From positions 1 to 64,000 of the forward strand of contig NZ_MKKI01000002.1 of assembly GCF_001942345.1 (NCBI RefSeq): a DNA stretch of 64,000 nucleotides, in the 5' to 3' direction. Shown in pieces: positions 1-6,878 of this stretch. The DNA comes from Corynebacterium sp. CNJ-954. GTDB taxonomy: Bacteria > Actinomycetota > Actinomycetes > Mycobacteriales > Mycobacteriaceae. The notes beneath the pieces were generated by a model, which was not told the origin of the DNA, ran no database searches, and saw nothing but the letters and a program-made list of their open reading frames with translations. Numbering within the stretch: the stretch's first letter is position 1; each line of letters starts with the position of its first letter. A program made the translations under genes and the position numbers.

Positions 1-95
1 TCGAGCTCGGCGGTGTTGATCTGGACGGAGTAGGTGGTGGCCAGAGAGGTGTAGCTCTCGCCGGTGGTGGGTTCGGTGGTGTACGTGCTGGTCAT
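1..95 (-). CDS. 5' end of an unidentified gene (partial)
   Basis: The start codon ATG (positions 95-93) is preceded by a strong ribosome binding site (CGAAGGAGGGG, minus strand), and the reading frame runs off the left edge of the window after about 31 codons. The visible N-terminus is Thr-rich (MTSTYTTEPTTGESYTSLAT) with no signal peptide. The TTGE-like stretch is loosely reminiscent of the N-termini of NAD(P)-dependent aldehyde dehydrogenases, but that is too little to name it. The start region is flanked by two inverted repeats, so a repressor may control it. Confidence 0.6.
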   Translation of the reverse strand, partial: MTSTYTTEPTTGESYTSLATTYSVQINTAEL

Positions 96-107
96 GGTCC
101 CCTCCTT

Positions 108-181
108 CGGATACGAACACTGTATCGGACAGGGTGGACATGAAAGGCGCAACAGGTGGAATAATTAGAACAAGAGTTCTA
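108..181. promoter_or_regulatory. Two inverted repeats in the promoter region of the leftmost gene
   Basis: GATAC (110-114) and GTATC (122-126) form an inverted repeat with a 7-base spacer just upstream of the ribosome binding site. TAGAAC (166-171) and GTTCTA (176-181) form a second one with a 4-base spacer. Both lie in the 115-base gap between the minus-strand gene starting at 95 and the 3' end of the gene at 211. They look like operator half-sites of a TetR- or MarR-type repressor. Which regulator binds is unknown. Confidence 0.4.
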
Positions 182-210
182 GTAGAATCGGGAAGCCGGG
201 TTCTGCAGTT

Positions 211-1137
211 TCAGGTCTGTTGGTAGACGGCCTGGACCTGATCGAAGCGACGTGCCGCGAGGTCAGCGGTCCGGATGAGGAAGTACACGTCCCCCTCGTC
301 GAATCTCTCGCCACTCCAATCGTTGATTTCCAGCTGGAACAGCAACTTCCAGTCCGAGACCTCCTCATCAGTACCGTATCCGGCAATGTAGTCCCGCGGA
401 TCGCTCTGGAGCGGGACGGGGGTTCCGAGCAGCTGATGATGCCGCCACCCCAACCAGCAGTCGTCTTCATCCCAGAAGTCTTCGACCCCGTCGGTGACGT
501 CGGCGAGTCCGCCCGGTTCAAACACGTACTCCGTTTCGGGAGCATTGCTGGTCTCGACGGGGATGGTCACTCCGCTGAACAGTGTCACCGGGCGGGCCGG
601 GGCGTGGAACAACTCCTTGCCGAAGTGTTCCGTACCGTGCGTAGCGACGTTAGCCAGGTCGCCGGGTAGCGCGGCCGGTGCGGTCTGGTTGACCGGGGAA
701 GCGTCCCAGATGACCCTGGCGACTCGTTGCCCGTTCTCCCAGGGGCCCACGCAGAAGTCGTAGAAGAAGAGGAGACGGCCGGTGTCTGGCAGGTCCGCCG
801 CGACCTCCCCCAGTGCATGGGCCTCGGCAAGGTCGATCTGGGCGACGGAAGCGAAGGGCAGGTTCCGGGAAAGGTGGTCCAGCATCGCCTGCTCCGCGGA
901 TGAGTTTCCCCGGCCTGCGATGTCCGCGGGATCTGCCGGCGGTGTCGGACGCGGCCACTCCATGCCGACCGGAAGTTCTGGTTCGCCACCGAGCCTTGAA
1001 TCGCCGCGGACGGTGTTGCCCGGTTCACCGGGCTTCAGGCCGATCGCCGGTATGAGGACGTTCAGCACCTTGTCCACGTGTTCTGGCGCGACATGTCTCC
1101 CCACGGCCGCCCGCGCTTCCTGAAGTGACTCAAACAT
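211..1137 (-). CDS. DUF1963 (YwqG-like) family protein
   Basis: The 308-residue protein has the pattern of YwqG/DUF1963 proteins: a 'GGEPELP' segment after a short helical N-terminus, 'FASVAQIDLAEA', 'GRLLFFYD', and a C-terminal 'LLFQLEIND...GDVYFLIR' block. The family's function is not known. Start chosen at ATG 1137 (MFESLQEAR), because the upstream extension of the open frame would run into the preceding gene (1157-2011) and has low-complexity composition. Only 19 bases separate it from that gene, so it is probably the last gene of the same minus-strand operon. No signal peptide or membrane segment is visible. Confidence 0.75.
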   Translation of the reverse strand: MFESLQEARAAVGRHVAPEHVDKVLNVLIPAIGLKPGEPGNTVRGDSRLGGEPELPVGMEWPRPTPPADPADIAGRGNSSAEQAMLDHLSRNLPFASVAQIDLAEAHALGEVAADLPDTGRLLFFYDFCVGPWENGQRVARVIWDASPVNQTAPAALPGDLANVATHGTEHFGKELFHAPARPVTLFSGVTIPVETSNAPETEYVFEPGGLADVTDGVEDFWDEDDCWLGWRHHQLLGTPVPLQSDPRDYIAGYGTDEEVSDWKLLFQLEINDWSGERFDEGDVYFLIRTADLAARRFDQVQAVYQQT

Positions 1138-1156
1138 GCTGGCCAGTGTAACCGCG

Positions 1157-2011
1157 TCAGCTGGCCCACCGCGGCTTCGCACCGGAGAAGAACCGTCGCA
1201 CCCAGGCATCATCCTTGTACTGCGCAGGTACCGCGCCACCGAGAAGCTCACGGGTCACCGTGGCGTGGGCGGTGGACCCGGTCTCCAGCAGGGGGACGTC
1301 CGACGCGAGCAGGATGATATTGCCGTACCGGCGCCCCTTGAGCATCGACGGATCGGCGATCACGGCCAGGTGCTCCCACACCTCGGCCATGCCTGCGAGC
1401 TCGGCTTTCGCGCCGCGCAGGTCGGAATGGTCGCCGCAGTTGGCGATGTATATCCCGCCGGGCGCCAGGCCCCGGTGGCAGTCCCGGAAGAACTCCACCG
1501 TCGTCAGGCCGGTCGGGGTGACCGCACCGGCGAAGGCGTCGCGGATGATCACATCGCGGCTGGCGGGGGCGAATGATTCTGCGACGTCACGGGCGTCGTC
1601 CACGCGGATCTTGACCCGCGGAGAGCGGGGGATGTCGAACCACTCGCGGGCGAGCCGGGCCAGCTCACCGTCGAGCTCGACGACGGTGTTGCGCGAGTCC
1701 GGGTAGACGTCCGCCACATAGCGGGCCAGCGTGCAGGCGCCGCCGCCGAGATGCGTGACCCGCAGGCTGGACGGATCCAGGTGTCCGGTGACGTGCGCGC
1801 GTAGTCCACTGGCGATCCACTGCATGTACTCGAAGACGAGCTGGCGTGGGTTTCCGAGGACGACGTGGCTGCTCGGCACGCCGTTGACGCTGATCAGCCA
1901 TCCGTCGGTGACGTGAGGATCCGGTTCGAGCTCGAGGATGCCGTAGTCCCCCTCGTACGTCCCGGCGACAGGGGACGGCAGGCGGGCGGTCTTCTTCTTC
2001 GCGTTGCTCAC
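1157..2011 (-). CDS. Spermidine synthase-like protein (Rossmann methyltransferase fold)
   Basis: The 284-residue protein has the spermidine synthase/methyltransferase core: a glycine-rich nucleotide-binding motif 'LGGGACTLAR' near residue 90, an acidic 'VELDGELARLA' motif and 'VDDARD' further on. Where true spermidine synthases carry the catalytic D-(S/T)-x-DP motif, this protein has 'IIRDAFAGA', so polyamine synthesis should not be assumed. Such 'spermidine synthase-like' proteins are common in actinobacteria without known substrate. The GTG start (2011) overlaps the stop codon of the upstream pth gene by four bases (GTGA), indicating translational coupling. Confidence 0.75.
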   Translation of the reverse strand: MSNAKKKTARLPSPVAGTYEGDYGILELEPDPHVTDGWLISVNGVPSSHVVLGNPRQLVFEYMQWIASGLRAHVTGHLDPSSLRVTHLGGGACTLARYVADVYPDSRNTVVELDGELARLAREWFDIPRSPRVKIRVDDARDVAESFAPASRDVIIRDAFAGAVTPTGLTTVEFFRDCHRGLAPGGIYIANCGDHSDLRGAKAELAGMAEVWEHLAVIADPSMLKGRRYGNIILLASDVPLLETGSTAHATVTRELLGGAVPAQYKDDAWVRRFFSGAKPRWAS

Positions 2012-2652
2012 GCCCGGGAGTGTATCTCGTTCTGTGCCGCCGAGAGCCCGCGGGTGACGGTGATGCCGACGGCGTCGGCGGCGGTAGCGACGACGGCGTC
2101 CCAGTCGGTGTCGTCGTCCAGCGGGGAGAGGACGTGGTCGATCACGCCGGTCCCCGCGGCAGGACGTCCGATGCCGACGCGGATGCGCACGTAGTCGCGG
2201 GTCCCCAGTTCAGCGGTGACCGACTTCAGCCCGTTGTGACCGTTCTCGTTGCCACCGAGCTTCACCTTGACCTTCCCGGCGGGCAGGTCGAGTTCATCGT
2301 GGATGACGATGACATGGTCCGGACTGACCCCGTAACTGGTGGCGAGTGGGGCGACCGCCTCGCCGGACAGGTTCATGTACGTCGTCGAGCGCACCAGCAG
2401 CACGCCGTGACCGTCGATCTCCACCCGGGCGACCTGGGCCTTCGTCCCCGGGATGCCGCGGAGGGCGTCGGCGTCCGACCTGTCGAGCAGCAGGTCGGCG
2501 ACGAGGTAGCCGACGTTGTGCCGGGTCCCGGCATACTTCGCACCGGGATTTCCCATCCCGATGACCAGCCATTGGGCGGGGGCCAGGGCATCGGCCCCGG
2601 GAGAGGCGGGGCGACGTCGGAAGAAGGCCGTCAGGCGGGAGAGCAGGCTCAT
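2008..2652 (-). CDS. pth: Peptidyl-tRNA hydrolase, second tandem copy
   Basis: Peptidyl-tRNA hydrolase recycles tRNA by cleaving peptidyl-tRNA released from stalled ribosomes. This 214-residue copy has all family landmarks: 'GMGNPGAKYAGTRHNVG' with the catalytic His, 'TYMNLSGE', 'VIHDELDLPAGK' with the Asp, and 'GGNENGHNGLKS' with the Asn. An extra N-terminal segment of about 27 basic residues (MSLLSRLTAFFRRRP) is absent from the neighbouring copy. It lies 10 bases downstream of the other pth (2663-3232). A TAGACT box lies exactly 7 bases before the ATG, so it may also have its own leaderless transcript. Two pth genes in tandem are also known in other corynebacteria. Confidence 0.9.
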   Translation of the reverse strand: MSLLSRLTAFFRRRPASPGADALAPAQWLVIGMGNPGAKYAGTRHNVGYLVADLLLDRSDADALRGIPGTKAQVARVEIDGHGVLLVRSTTYMNLSGEAVAPLATSYGVSPDHVIVIHDELDLPAGKVKVKLGGNENGHNGLKSVTAELGTRDYVRIRVGIGRPAAGTGVIDHVLSPLDDDTDWDAVVATAADAVGITVTRGLSAAQNEIHSRA

Positions 2653-2662
2653 GCCGCTGAGT

Positions 2663-3232
2663 CTACCGACCGGCCGCCAGGTCGAGGATCAGGTCCGCGG
2701 CGTCTGCGAGGGTGATCGGCAGCTCCGCGCGTTCGTTCTTCGAGAAAGGCTTGAGGACGTAGGATGCCGGCGTCATGCGTCCGGGTGGGCGTCCGATGCC
2801 GACCTGTACCCGCGGGAAGTCCCGCGTCCCCAGGGATTTCGCGATATCGCGGAGACCGTTGTGCGAGTTCAGTCCTCCGCCGGACTTCAGCTTCACCGTG
2901 CCCGGGTCGAGGTCCAGTTCGTCGTGGACGATGAGGACGGAGTCGACAGGTACCCGGTAGTAGGAGGCGAGAGCCTTCACCGGCCCGCCCGACTGGTTCA
3001 TGTAACTGCGGGGGACGGCGAGGACCACGCGCCGGTCTCCGATCCGGGTCTCAGCGACCCGGGCGTTGAGCTTCCGGTTCGTGCTGAAGCTTGCCGGGCC
3101 CGCCGGGCCGCCGCAGTGCCCGGCGAGCTCGTCGAGGACCATGGCGCCGACGTTGTGGCGGGTGCCGTCGTACTGTGCCCCGGGATTTCCGAGGCCGACA
3201 ACGAGAAAGGGAGACCGGTCAGTGCTGTTCAC
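2663..3232 (-). CDS. pth: Peptidyl-tRNA hydrolase, first tandem copy
   Basis: The 189-residue protein is of standard Pth length. It shows 'VGLGNPGAQYDGTRHNVGA' (catalytic His near residue 27), 'SYMNQSGG', 'IVHDELDLDPG' (Asp) and 'GGLNSHNGLRD' (Asn), i.e. the whole active site and tRNA-contact set. GTG start at 3232 with GGGAG about nine bases upstream. It follows rplY by 35 bases and precedes the second pth, so rplY-pth-pth-spermidine synthase-like-DUF1963 reads as one minus-strand operon. The rplY-pth neighbourhood is conserved in corynebacteria. Confidence 0.93.
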   Translation of the reverse strand: MNSTDRSPFLVVGLGNPGAQYDGTRHNVGAMVLDELAGHCGGPAGPASFSTNRKLNARVAETRIGDRRVVLAVPRSYMNQSGGPVKALASYYRVPVDSVLIVHDELDLDPGTVKLKSGGGLNSHNGLRDIAKSLGTRDFPRVQVGIGRPPGRMTPASYVLKPFSKNERAELPITLADAADLILDLAAGR

Positions 3233-3267
3233 TGATCCAGTCTCCCATACCGGGGTGCGGCGTAAAA

Positions 3268-3894
3268 CTACTCCGCGGACTCCTCGGAGGGAGCCTCGGC
3301 CTCGGCCTCTCCGGCAGCCTCGTCGGTCTCCTCGGGCTCCGGGGCGACCTCGGGCTCGATGATGTTGACGATCAGGGTGTCGGCGTCGGACACCAGGGAG
3401 GTGTTGCCCGGCATCTTCAGGTCGCCGGCGGTGATCTGGTCACCGATCAGCTTGCCCTCGATGGAGAAGGTGATCTCCTCGGGGATGGAGAGCACGTCGG
3501 CCTCGATGGTGACGGTGTCGGCGTCCTGCACGACCTGGGTGCCCGGGGCGGCCTCGCCCTCGGCGACGACGGGGACGTCGACCTCGACGGTCTCGCCGCG
3601 CTTGACGGAGAGCAGGTCGGCGTGGTCGATGTCCAGGGTCAGGACGTTCTGGTCGACGGCCTTGATCATGCAGAGGTTGTCCTCGCCGTCGATCTCGACC
3701 TCGAGGATGGCGTTGGCGCCGTGGTTGCGGACGATGCCCTGGAACTCGAGCAGCTCGAAGCTGACGTGGATCGGCTCGTGGAAGGATCCGTAGAGGACGG
3801 CCGGGATGCGCCAGTCGCGACGCAGACGGCGGGACGCGCCCTTGCCGAACTCGGTGCGCGGCAGGCCGCTGATGCGGGTGATGTTCGTTGCCAT
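3268..3894 (-). CDS. rplY: 50S ribosomal protein L25 (Ctc/TL5 type)
   Basis: The 208-residue protein is the long, Ctc-like form: an N-terminal L25 5S-rRNA-binding domain (about residues 5-95, 'FGKGASRRLRRDWRIPAVLYG') followed by the beta-rich TL5 C-terminal domain ('GETVEVDVPVVAEGEA', 'DVLSIPEEITFSIEG'). An acidic Glu/Ala-rich tail follows. The ATG start has AGGAG spaced six bases upstream. A strong hairpin with a T-run lies 37 bases before the start codon (see the terminator at 3931-3960), so expression is either insulated from prs or controlled by attenuation. Confidence 0.93.
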   Translation of the reverse strand: MATNITRISGLPRTEFGKGASRRLRRDWRIPAVLYGSFHEPIHVSFELLEFQGIVRNHGANAILEVEIDGEDNLCMIKAVDQNVLTLDIDHADLLSVKRGETVEVDVPVVAEGEAAPGTQVVQDADTVTIEADVLSIPEEITFSIEGKLIGDQITAGDLKMPGNTSLVSDADTLIVNIIEPEVAPEPEETDEAAGEAEAEAPSEESAE

Positions 3895-3930
3895 GGTGAT
3901 CTCCTAGATGTCGGAACTGATCGGTCTCAC

Positions 3931-3960
3931 GAAAAAAGCCGCAGACTCTGCTGCGGCTCA
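3931..3960 (-). terminator. Rho-independent terminator or leader attenuator between prs and rplY
   Basis: Read on the minus strand, AGCCGCAG and CTGCGGCT form a perfect 8-bp stem with a 6-base loop (CAGAGT), followed immediately by TTTTTT. It lies about 100 bases after the prs stop codon and 37 bases before the rplY start. It will end transcripts coming from glmU-prs. If rplY is transcribed from the promoter proposed at 4024-4052, the hairpin is inside the rplY leader and would act as an attenuator. Confidence 0.85.
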
Positions 3961-4023
3961 TGGTGCGGTGACCGTCCCGTGGTGCCGAACACCCTGGAAC
4001 GTATGCGCGCCGATAACGGCCGG

Positions 4024-4052
4024 TATGAACCAGCCCTCGCCGAGACGGTCAA
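4024..4052 (-). promoter_or_regulatory. Putative rplY promoter upstream of the hairpin
   Basis: On the minus strand TTGACC (4052-4047) and TTCATA (4029-4024) are separated by 17 bases, immediately after the prs stop codon. The -35 box is good and the -10 box is weak. A transcript from here would have a leader of over 100 bases that includes the terminator hairpin. Confidence 0.35.
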
Positions 4053-4059
4053 GAGTGTA

Positions 4060-5025
4060 TCACTCGAAGAGGGTTGTGACCGAACCGTTCTCGAAGATCT
4101 CGTGGATGGTCTTGGCGACCAGCGGGGCGATCGGCAGGACGGTCAGGTTGTCCCAGCCTTCGGTGCTCTGCGGGAGCGTGTCGGTGGTGATGACCTCGCG
4201 GGCGCCGCAGTTGTCGAGCCGCTCCCGGGCCGGGTCGGAGAACACACCGTGGGTGGTGGCGATGATGACGTCGCCGGCACCGGCCTCACGCAGGACCTTC
4301 ACGGCACCGGCGATGGTCCCGCCGGTGTCGATCATGTCGTCGAGCAGGATGCAGGTCATGCCCTCGACGTCACCGACGACACGGTTGGCGGTGACGCTGT
4401 TGGCCACGTCGATGTCGCGGGTCTTGTGGACGAACGCCAGCGGGGCACCGCCGAGCACGTTCGACCACTTCTCGGCGACCTTCACGCGACCGGCGTCGGG
4501 AGAGACCACGCAGAGGTTGTCCTTGCCGTACTTGCCGATGATGTAGTCGGTGAGGATCGGCATTGCGTGCATGTGGTCGACCGGGCCGTCGAAGTAGCCC
4601 TGGATCTGGTCGGTGTGCAGGTCGACCGAGACAATACGGTCGGCGCCGGCGGTCTTGAGCAGGTCGGCGATTAGCCGGGCGGAGATGGGCTCACGGCCGC
4701 GGTGCTTCTTGTCCTGGCGGGCGTAGGGGTAGAACGGCAGGATCGCGGTGATGCGCTTGGCGGATCCGCGCTTGAGCGCGTCGATCATGATCAGCTGTTC
4801 CATCACCCACTTGTTCAGCGGCTGGGGGTGGGACTGCAGGACGAAGGCGTCCGAGCCGCGGACCGACTCCTCGAACCGGACGAAGATCTCGCCGTTGGCG
4901 AAGTCGTGCGCCGTGGTGGGGGTCAGGGCGATCCCCAGCTCACGGGCGACGGCCTCGCCGAGCTCTGGGTGGGCACGACCGGAGAAGAGCATCAGGTTCT
5001 TCTGGTTGTCGATCCAGTGGGACAC
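4060..5025 (-). CDS. prs: Ribose-phosphate pyrophosphokinase (PRPP synthase)
   Basis: The enzyme makes PRPP from ribose 5-phosphate and ATP for nucleotide, His and Trp synthesis and, in corynebacteria, for arabinogalactan precursors. The 321-residue protein is of class I length with 'LFSGRAHPEL' near the N-terminus and the ATP/Mg loop 'YPYARQDKKHRGREPI' around residue 105. It also has 'SVDLHTDQIQGYFD' and the PRPP-binding motif 'ILLDDMIDTGGTI' near residue 230. GTG start at 5025. It sits 108 bases downstream of glmU on the same strand, a conserved actinobacterial pairing. Confidence 0.95.
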   Translation of the reverse strand: MSHWIDNQKNLMLFSGRAHPELGEAVARELGIALTPTTAHDFANGEIFVRFEESVRGSDAFVLQSHPQPLNKWVMEQLIMIDALKRGSAKRITAILPFYPYARQDKKHRGREPISARLIADLLKTAGADRIVSVDLHTDQIQGYFDGPVDHMHAMPILTDYIIGKYGKDNLCVVSPDAGRVKVAEKWSNVLGGAPLAFVHKTRDIDVANSVTANRVVGDVEGMTCILLDDMIDTGGTIAGAVKVLREAGAGDVIIATTHGVFSDPARERLDNCGAREVITTDTLPQSTEGWDNLTVLPIAPLVAKTIHEIFENGSVTTLFE

Positions 5026-5091
5026 GGATTCTACGACCTTTCCGACTTGGGGAGGGTGTGGGGCTTGAGCTTATCGCTGCTGTGAGTCTAA

Positions 5092-5129
5092 GACGGGGCT
5101 TCGCCCGAACCAATCCGGCTAACCCCGTC
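5092..5129 (-). terminator. Weak hairpin between glmU and prs
   Basis: GACGGGG (5092-5098) pairs with CCCCGTC (5123-5129) in the 108-base gap after the glmU stop codon. No T-run follows on the minus strand, so this is at best a partial terminator or RNA-processing element. Confidence 0.3.
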
Positions 5130-5133
5130 GGGG

Positions 5134-6603
5134 TCAGGATTCCTCAGGCGTCTCAGGTGTCTCAGCGGCCTGGGCCGCCTCAGCAGCCTCAGCGGCGGCG
5201 CTTCCGGGACGCTTGCGCTGGACCCACCCCTCGATGTTGCGCTGCTGGCCGCCCGACACGGCCAACGCCCCGGCCGGGACATCGTCCTTGATCACTGTCC
5301 CAGCACCCGAGTAGGCACCGTCCCCGACGGTGACAGGTGCGATGAACATCGTGTCGGAACCGGTCCGGACATGGGAGCCGACGGTGGTGTGGTGCTTGTT
5401 CACGCCGTCGTAGTTGACGAAGACGCTCGACGCACCGATGTTGGAGTAGTCGCCGATCGTGGCGTCGCCGACGTAGGTCAGGTGGGGGACCTTCGTGCCG
5501 TGGCCGATGGTGGCGTTCTTGGCCTCGACGAAGCCGCCGAGCTTGCCCTCCTCGCCCAGGACGGTGCCGGGGCGCAGGTAGGTGAAGGGGCCGACCTCGG
5601 CGTGCGCACCGATGACGGCGTTGAGTGCGTGGGTGCGCACGACCGACGCTCCCTCGCCGACGGTCACGTCCTGCAGCGTGGAATCCGGACCGACGGTGGC
5701 GCCGGCGGCGATCGAGGTGCGGCCCTTGAGCTGGGTGCCGGGCAGCACGGTGACGTCGGTACCGACGGTGACCTCGACGTCGATCCAGGTGGTCGCGGGG
5801 TCGACGACGGTGGCACCGCCCCGCATCGCGGCCGCGACCGTGCGACGGTTGAGTTCCTTGCCGGCGGCGGCGAGCTGGACCCGGTCGTTGACGCCGGCGA
5901 GCTCACGGTAGTCCTCGGAGCGGTAGGCGCGCACCGGGTGGCCGTCGTGCCGGGCGATGCCGAGGACGTCGGTGAGGTAGAGCTCGCCCTGGGAGTTGTC
6001 CGTGCGCAGGCGGGTCAGCGCATCGCGCAGGATCGCGGCGTCGAAGGCGAAGACGCCGGAGTTGATCTCGGTGACCTCACGTTCAGCCTCCGTCGCATCC
6101 TTCTCCTCGACGATGGCGGTGACCTCGTTCTCGTCGTTACGGATGATGCGGCCGTAACCGTAGGGGTCCGTCAGGTCGGTGGTCAGCACCGTCACGGCCG
6201 TCGGCACCTCGGTGTGTGCGGCGTGCAGGTGCCCCAGGGTGTCGCCGGTCAGCAGCGGGACGTCGGCATTCGTCACGATGACCGTGCCCTCGAACCCCTC
6301 CAGTGCGGGCATGGCGCACTGGACGGCGTGACCGGTGCCGAGCTGCTCCTCCTGCACGGCGAGGTCGACCGGGGCGCTGAGTTCCCCGGCGATCGTCTCG
6401 GCGGCGGGGCCGACCTGGTCGCGGCCGTGACCGACGACGGCGACGATGCGCTCGGGGGAGACGGTGTCCGCGGCGTGCAGACTGTGCGCCAGCAGGGTCC
6501 GGCCCCCGATGGAGTGCAGGGTCTTCTGCGTGGCGGATTTCATGCGGGTCCCGGCACCGGCGGCGAGTACGACGACGGCGACCGGCTTGTTCTGTTCAGT
6601 CAC
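5134..6603 (-). CDS. glmU: Bifunctional GlmU: GlcNAc-1-P uridyltransferase and GlcN-1-P acetyltransferase
   Basis: GlmU makes UDP-GlcNAc, the precursor for peptidoglycan and mycothiol. The 489-residue protein has the pyrophosphorylase domain in the first half, with the nucleotide signature '[12 protein letters not shown]' at residues 12-23 and '[11 protein letters not shown]'. The left-handed beta-helix acetyltransferase domain forms the second half, with hexapeptide repeats and '[15 protein letters not shown]', '[17 protein letters not shown]'. The C-terminus is an Ala/Glu-rich tail typical of actinobacterial GlmU. GTG start at 6603. It is divergent from mfd with the tRNA-Gln gene between. 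Confidence 0.95.
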   Translation of the reverse strand: MTEQNKPVAVVVLAAGAGTRMKSATQKTLHSIGGRTLLAHSLHAADTVSPERIVAVVGHGRDQVGPAAETIAGELSAPVDLAVQEEQLGTGHAVQCAMPALEGFEGTVIVTNADVPLLTGDTLGHLHAAHTEVPTAVTVLTTDLTDPYGYGRIIRNDENEVTAIVEEKDATEAEREVTEINSGVFAFDAAILRDALTRLRTDNSQGELYLTDVLGIARHDGHPVRAYRSEDYRELAGVNDRVQLAAAGKELNRRTVAAAMRGGATVVDPATTWIDVEVTVGTDVTVLPGTQLKGRTSIAAGATVGPDSTLQDVTVGEGASVVRTHALNAVIGAHAEVGPFTYLRPGTVLGEEGKLGGFVEAKNATIGHGTKVPHLTYVGDATIGDYSNIGASSVFVNYDGVNKHHTTVGSHVRTGSDTMFIAPVTVGDGAYSGAGTVIKDDVPAGALAVSGGQQRNIEGWVQRKRPGSAAAEAAEAAQAAETPETPEES

Positions 6604-6725
6604 GATGGGCGGTGTCCTTACACATTGGCGGTCGGCTGCGGACGTGGATCACGCGAATGACCGACAGTCTAACGCCGTACACATCGGAAACGGTGCACGG
6701 GCCGCACCTCCCGGACACGAAAAGC

Positions 6726-6796
6726 TCCCCCACCAGGACTCGAACCTGGAATGACGGTACCAAAAACCGCAGTGTTGCCGATTACACCATGGGGGA
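6726..6796 (-). tRNA. tRNA-Gln (anticodon TTG)
   Basis: The acceptor arm TCCCCCA / TGGGGGA closes a cloverleaf. The anticodon stem GCGGT / ACCGT carries the loop TTTTGGT with anticodon TTG, and the T arm is CCAGG-TTCGAGT-CCTGG. Discriminator base G and no encoded CCA. It lies between glmU and mfd, on the glmU strand. The 122 bases between it and glmU hold no other recognisable feature. Confidence 0.95.
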
Positions 6797-6863
6797 ACGT
6801 CCGGGGCTGGAGCTCGATCGCCCGTCCCGGTCAACCGGTCACTCTACCTGATGGTCGTCAGAC

Positions 6864-6878
6864 TACGATGGTTGCCCA
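6864..6878 (+). promoter_or_regulatory. Leaderless promoter of mfd
   Basis: TACGAT (6864-6869) lies 8 bases before ATG 6878 and there is no Shine-Dalgarno sequence, so the transcript should begin at or next to the start codon. This supports ATG 6878 over the upstream in-frame ATG at 6851, which would lie upstream of the -10 box. Confidence 0.6.

Noticed and set aside
3091..4674. 527-codon open frame on the + strand opposite rplY and prs
   Set aside because: It is Asp/Gly/Val-rich low-complexity sequence created by the codon bias of rplY and prs on the other strand; no start signal or family motif.
5371..6660. 429-codon open frame on the + strand opposite glmU
   Set aside because: Antisense shadow of glmU with Asp/Gly/Val-rich composition.
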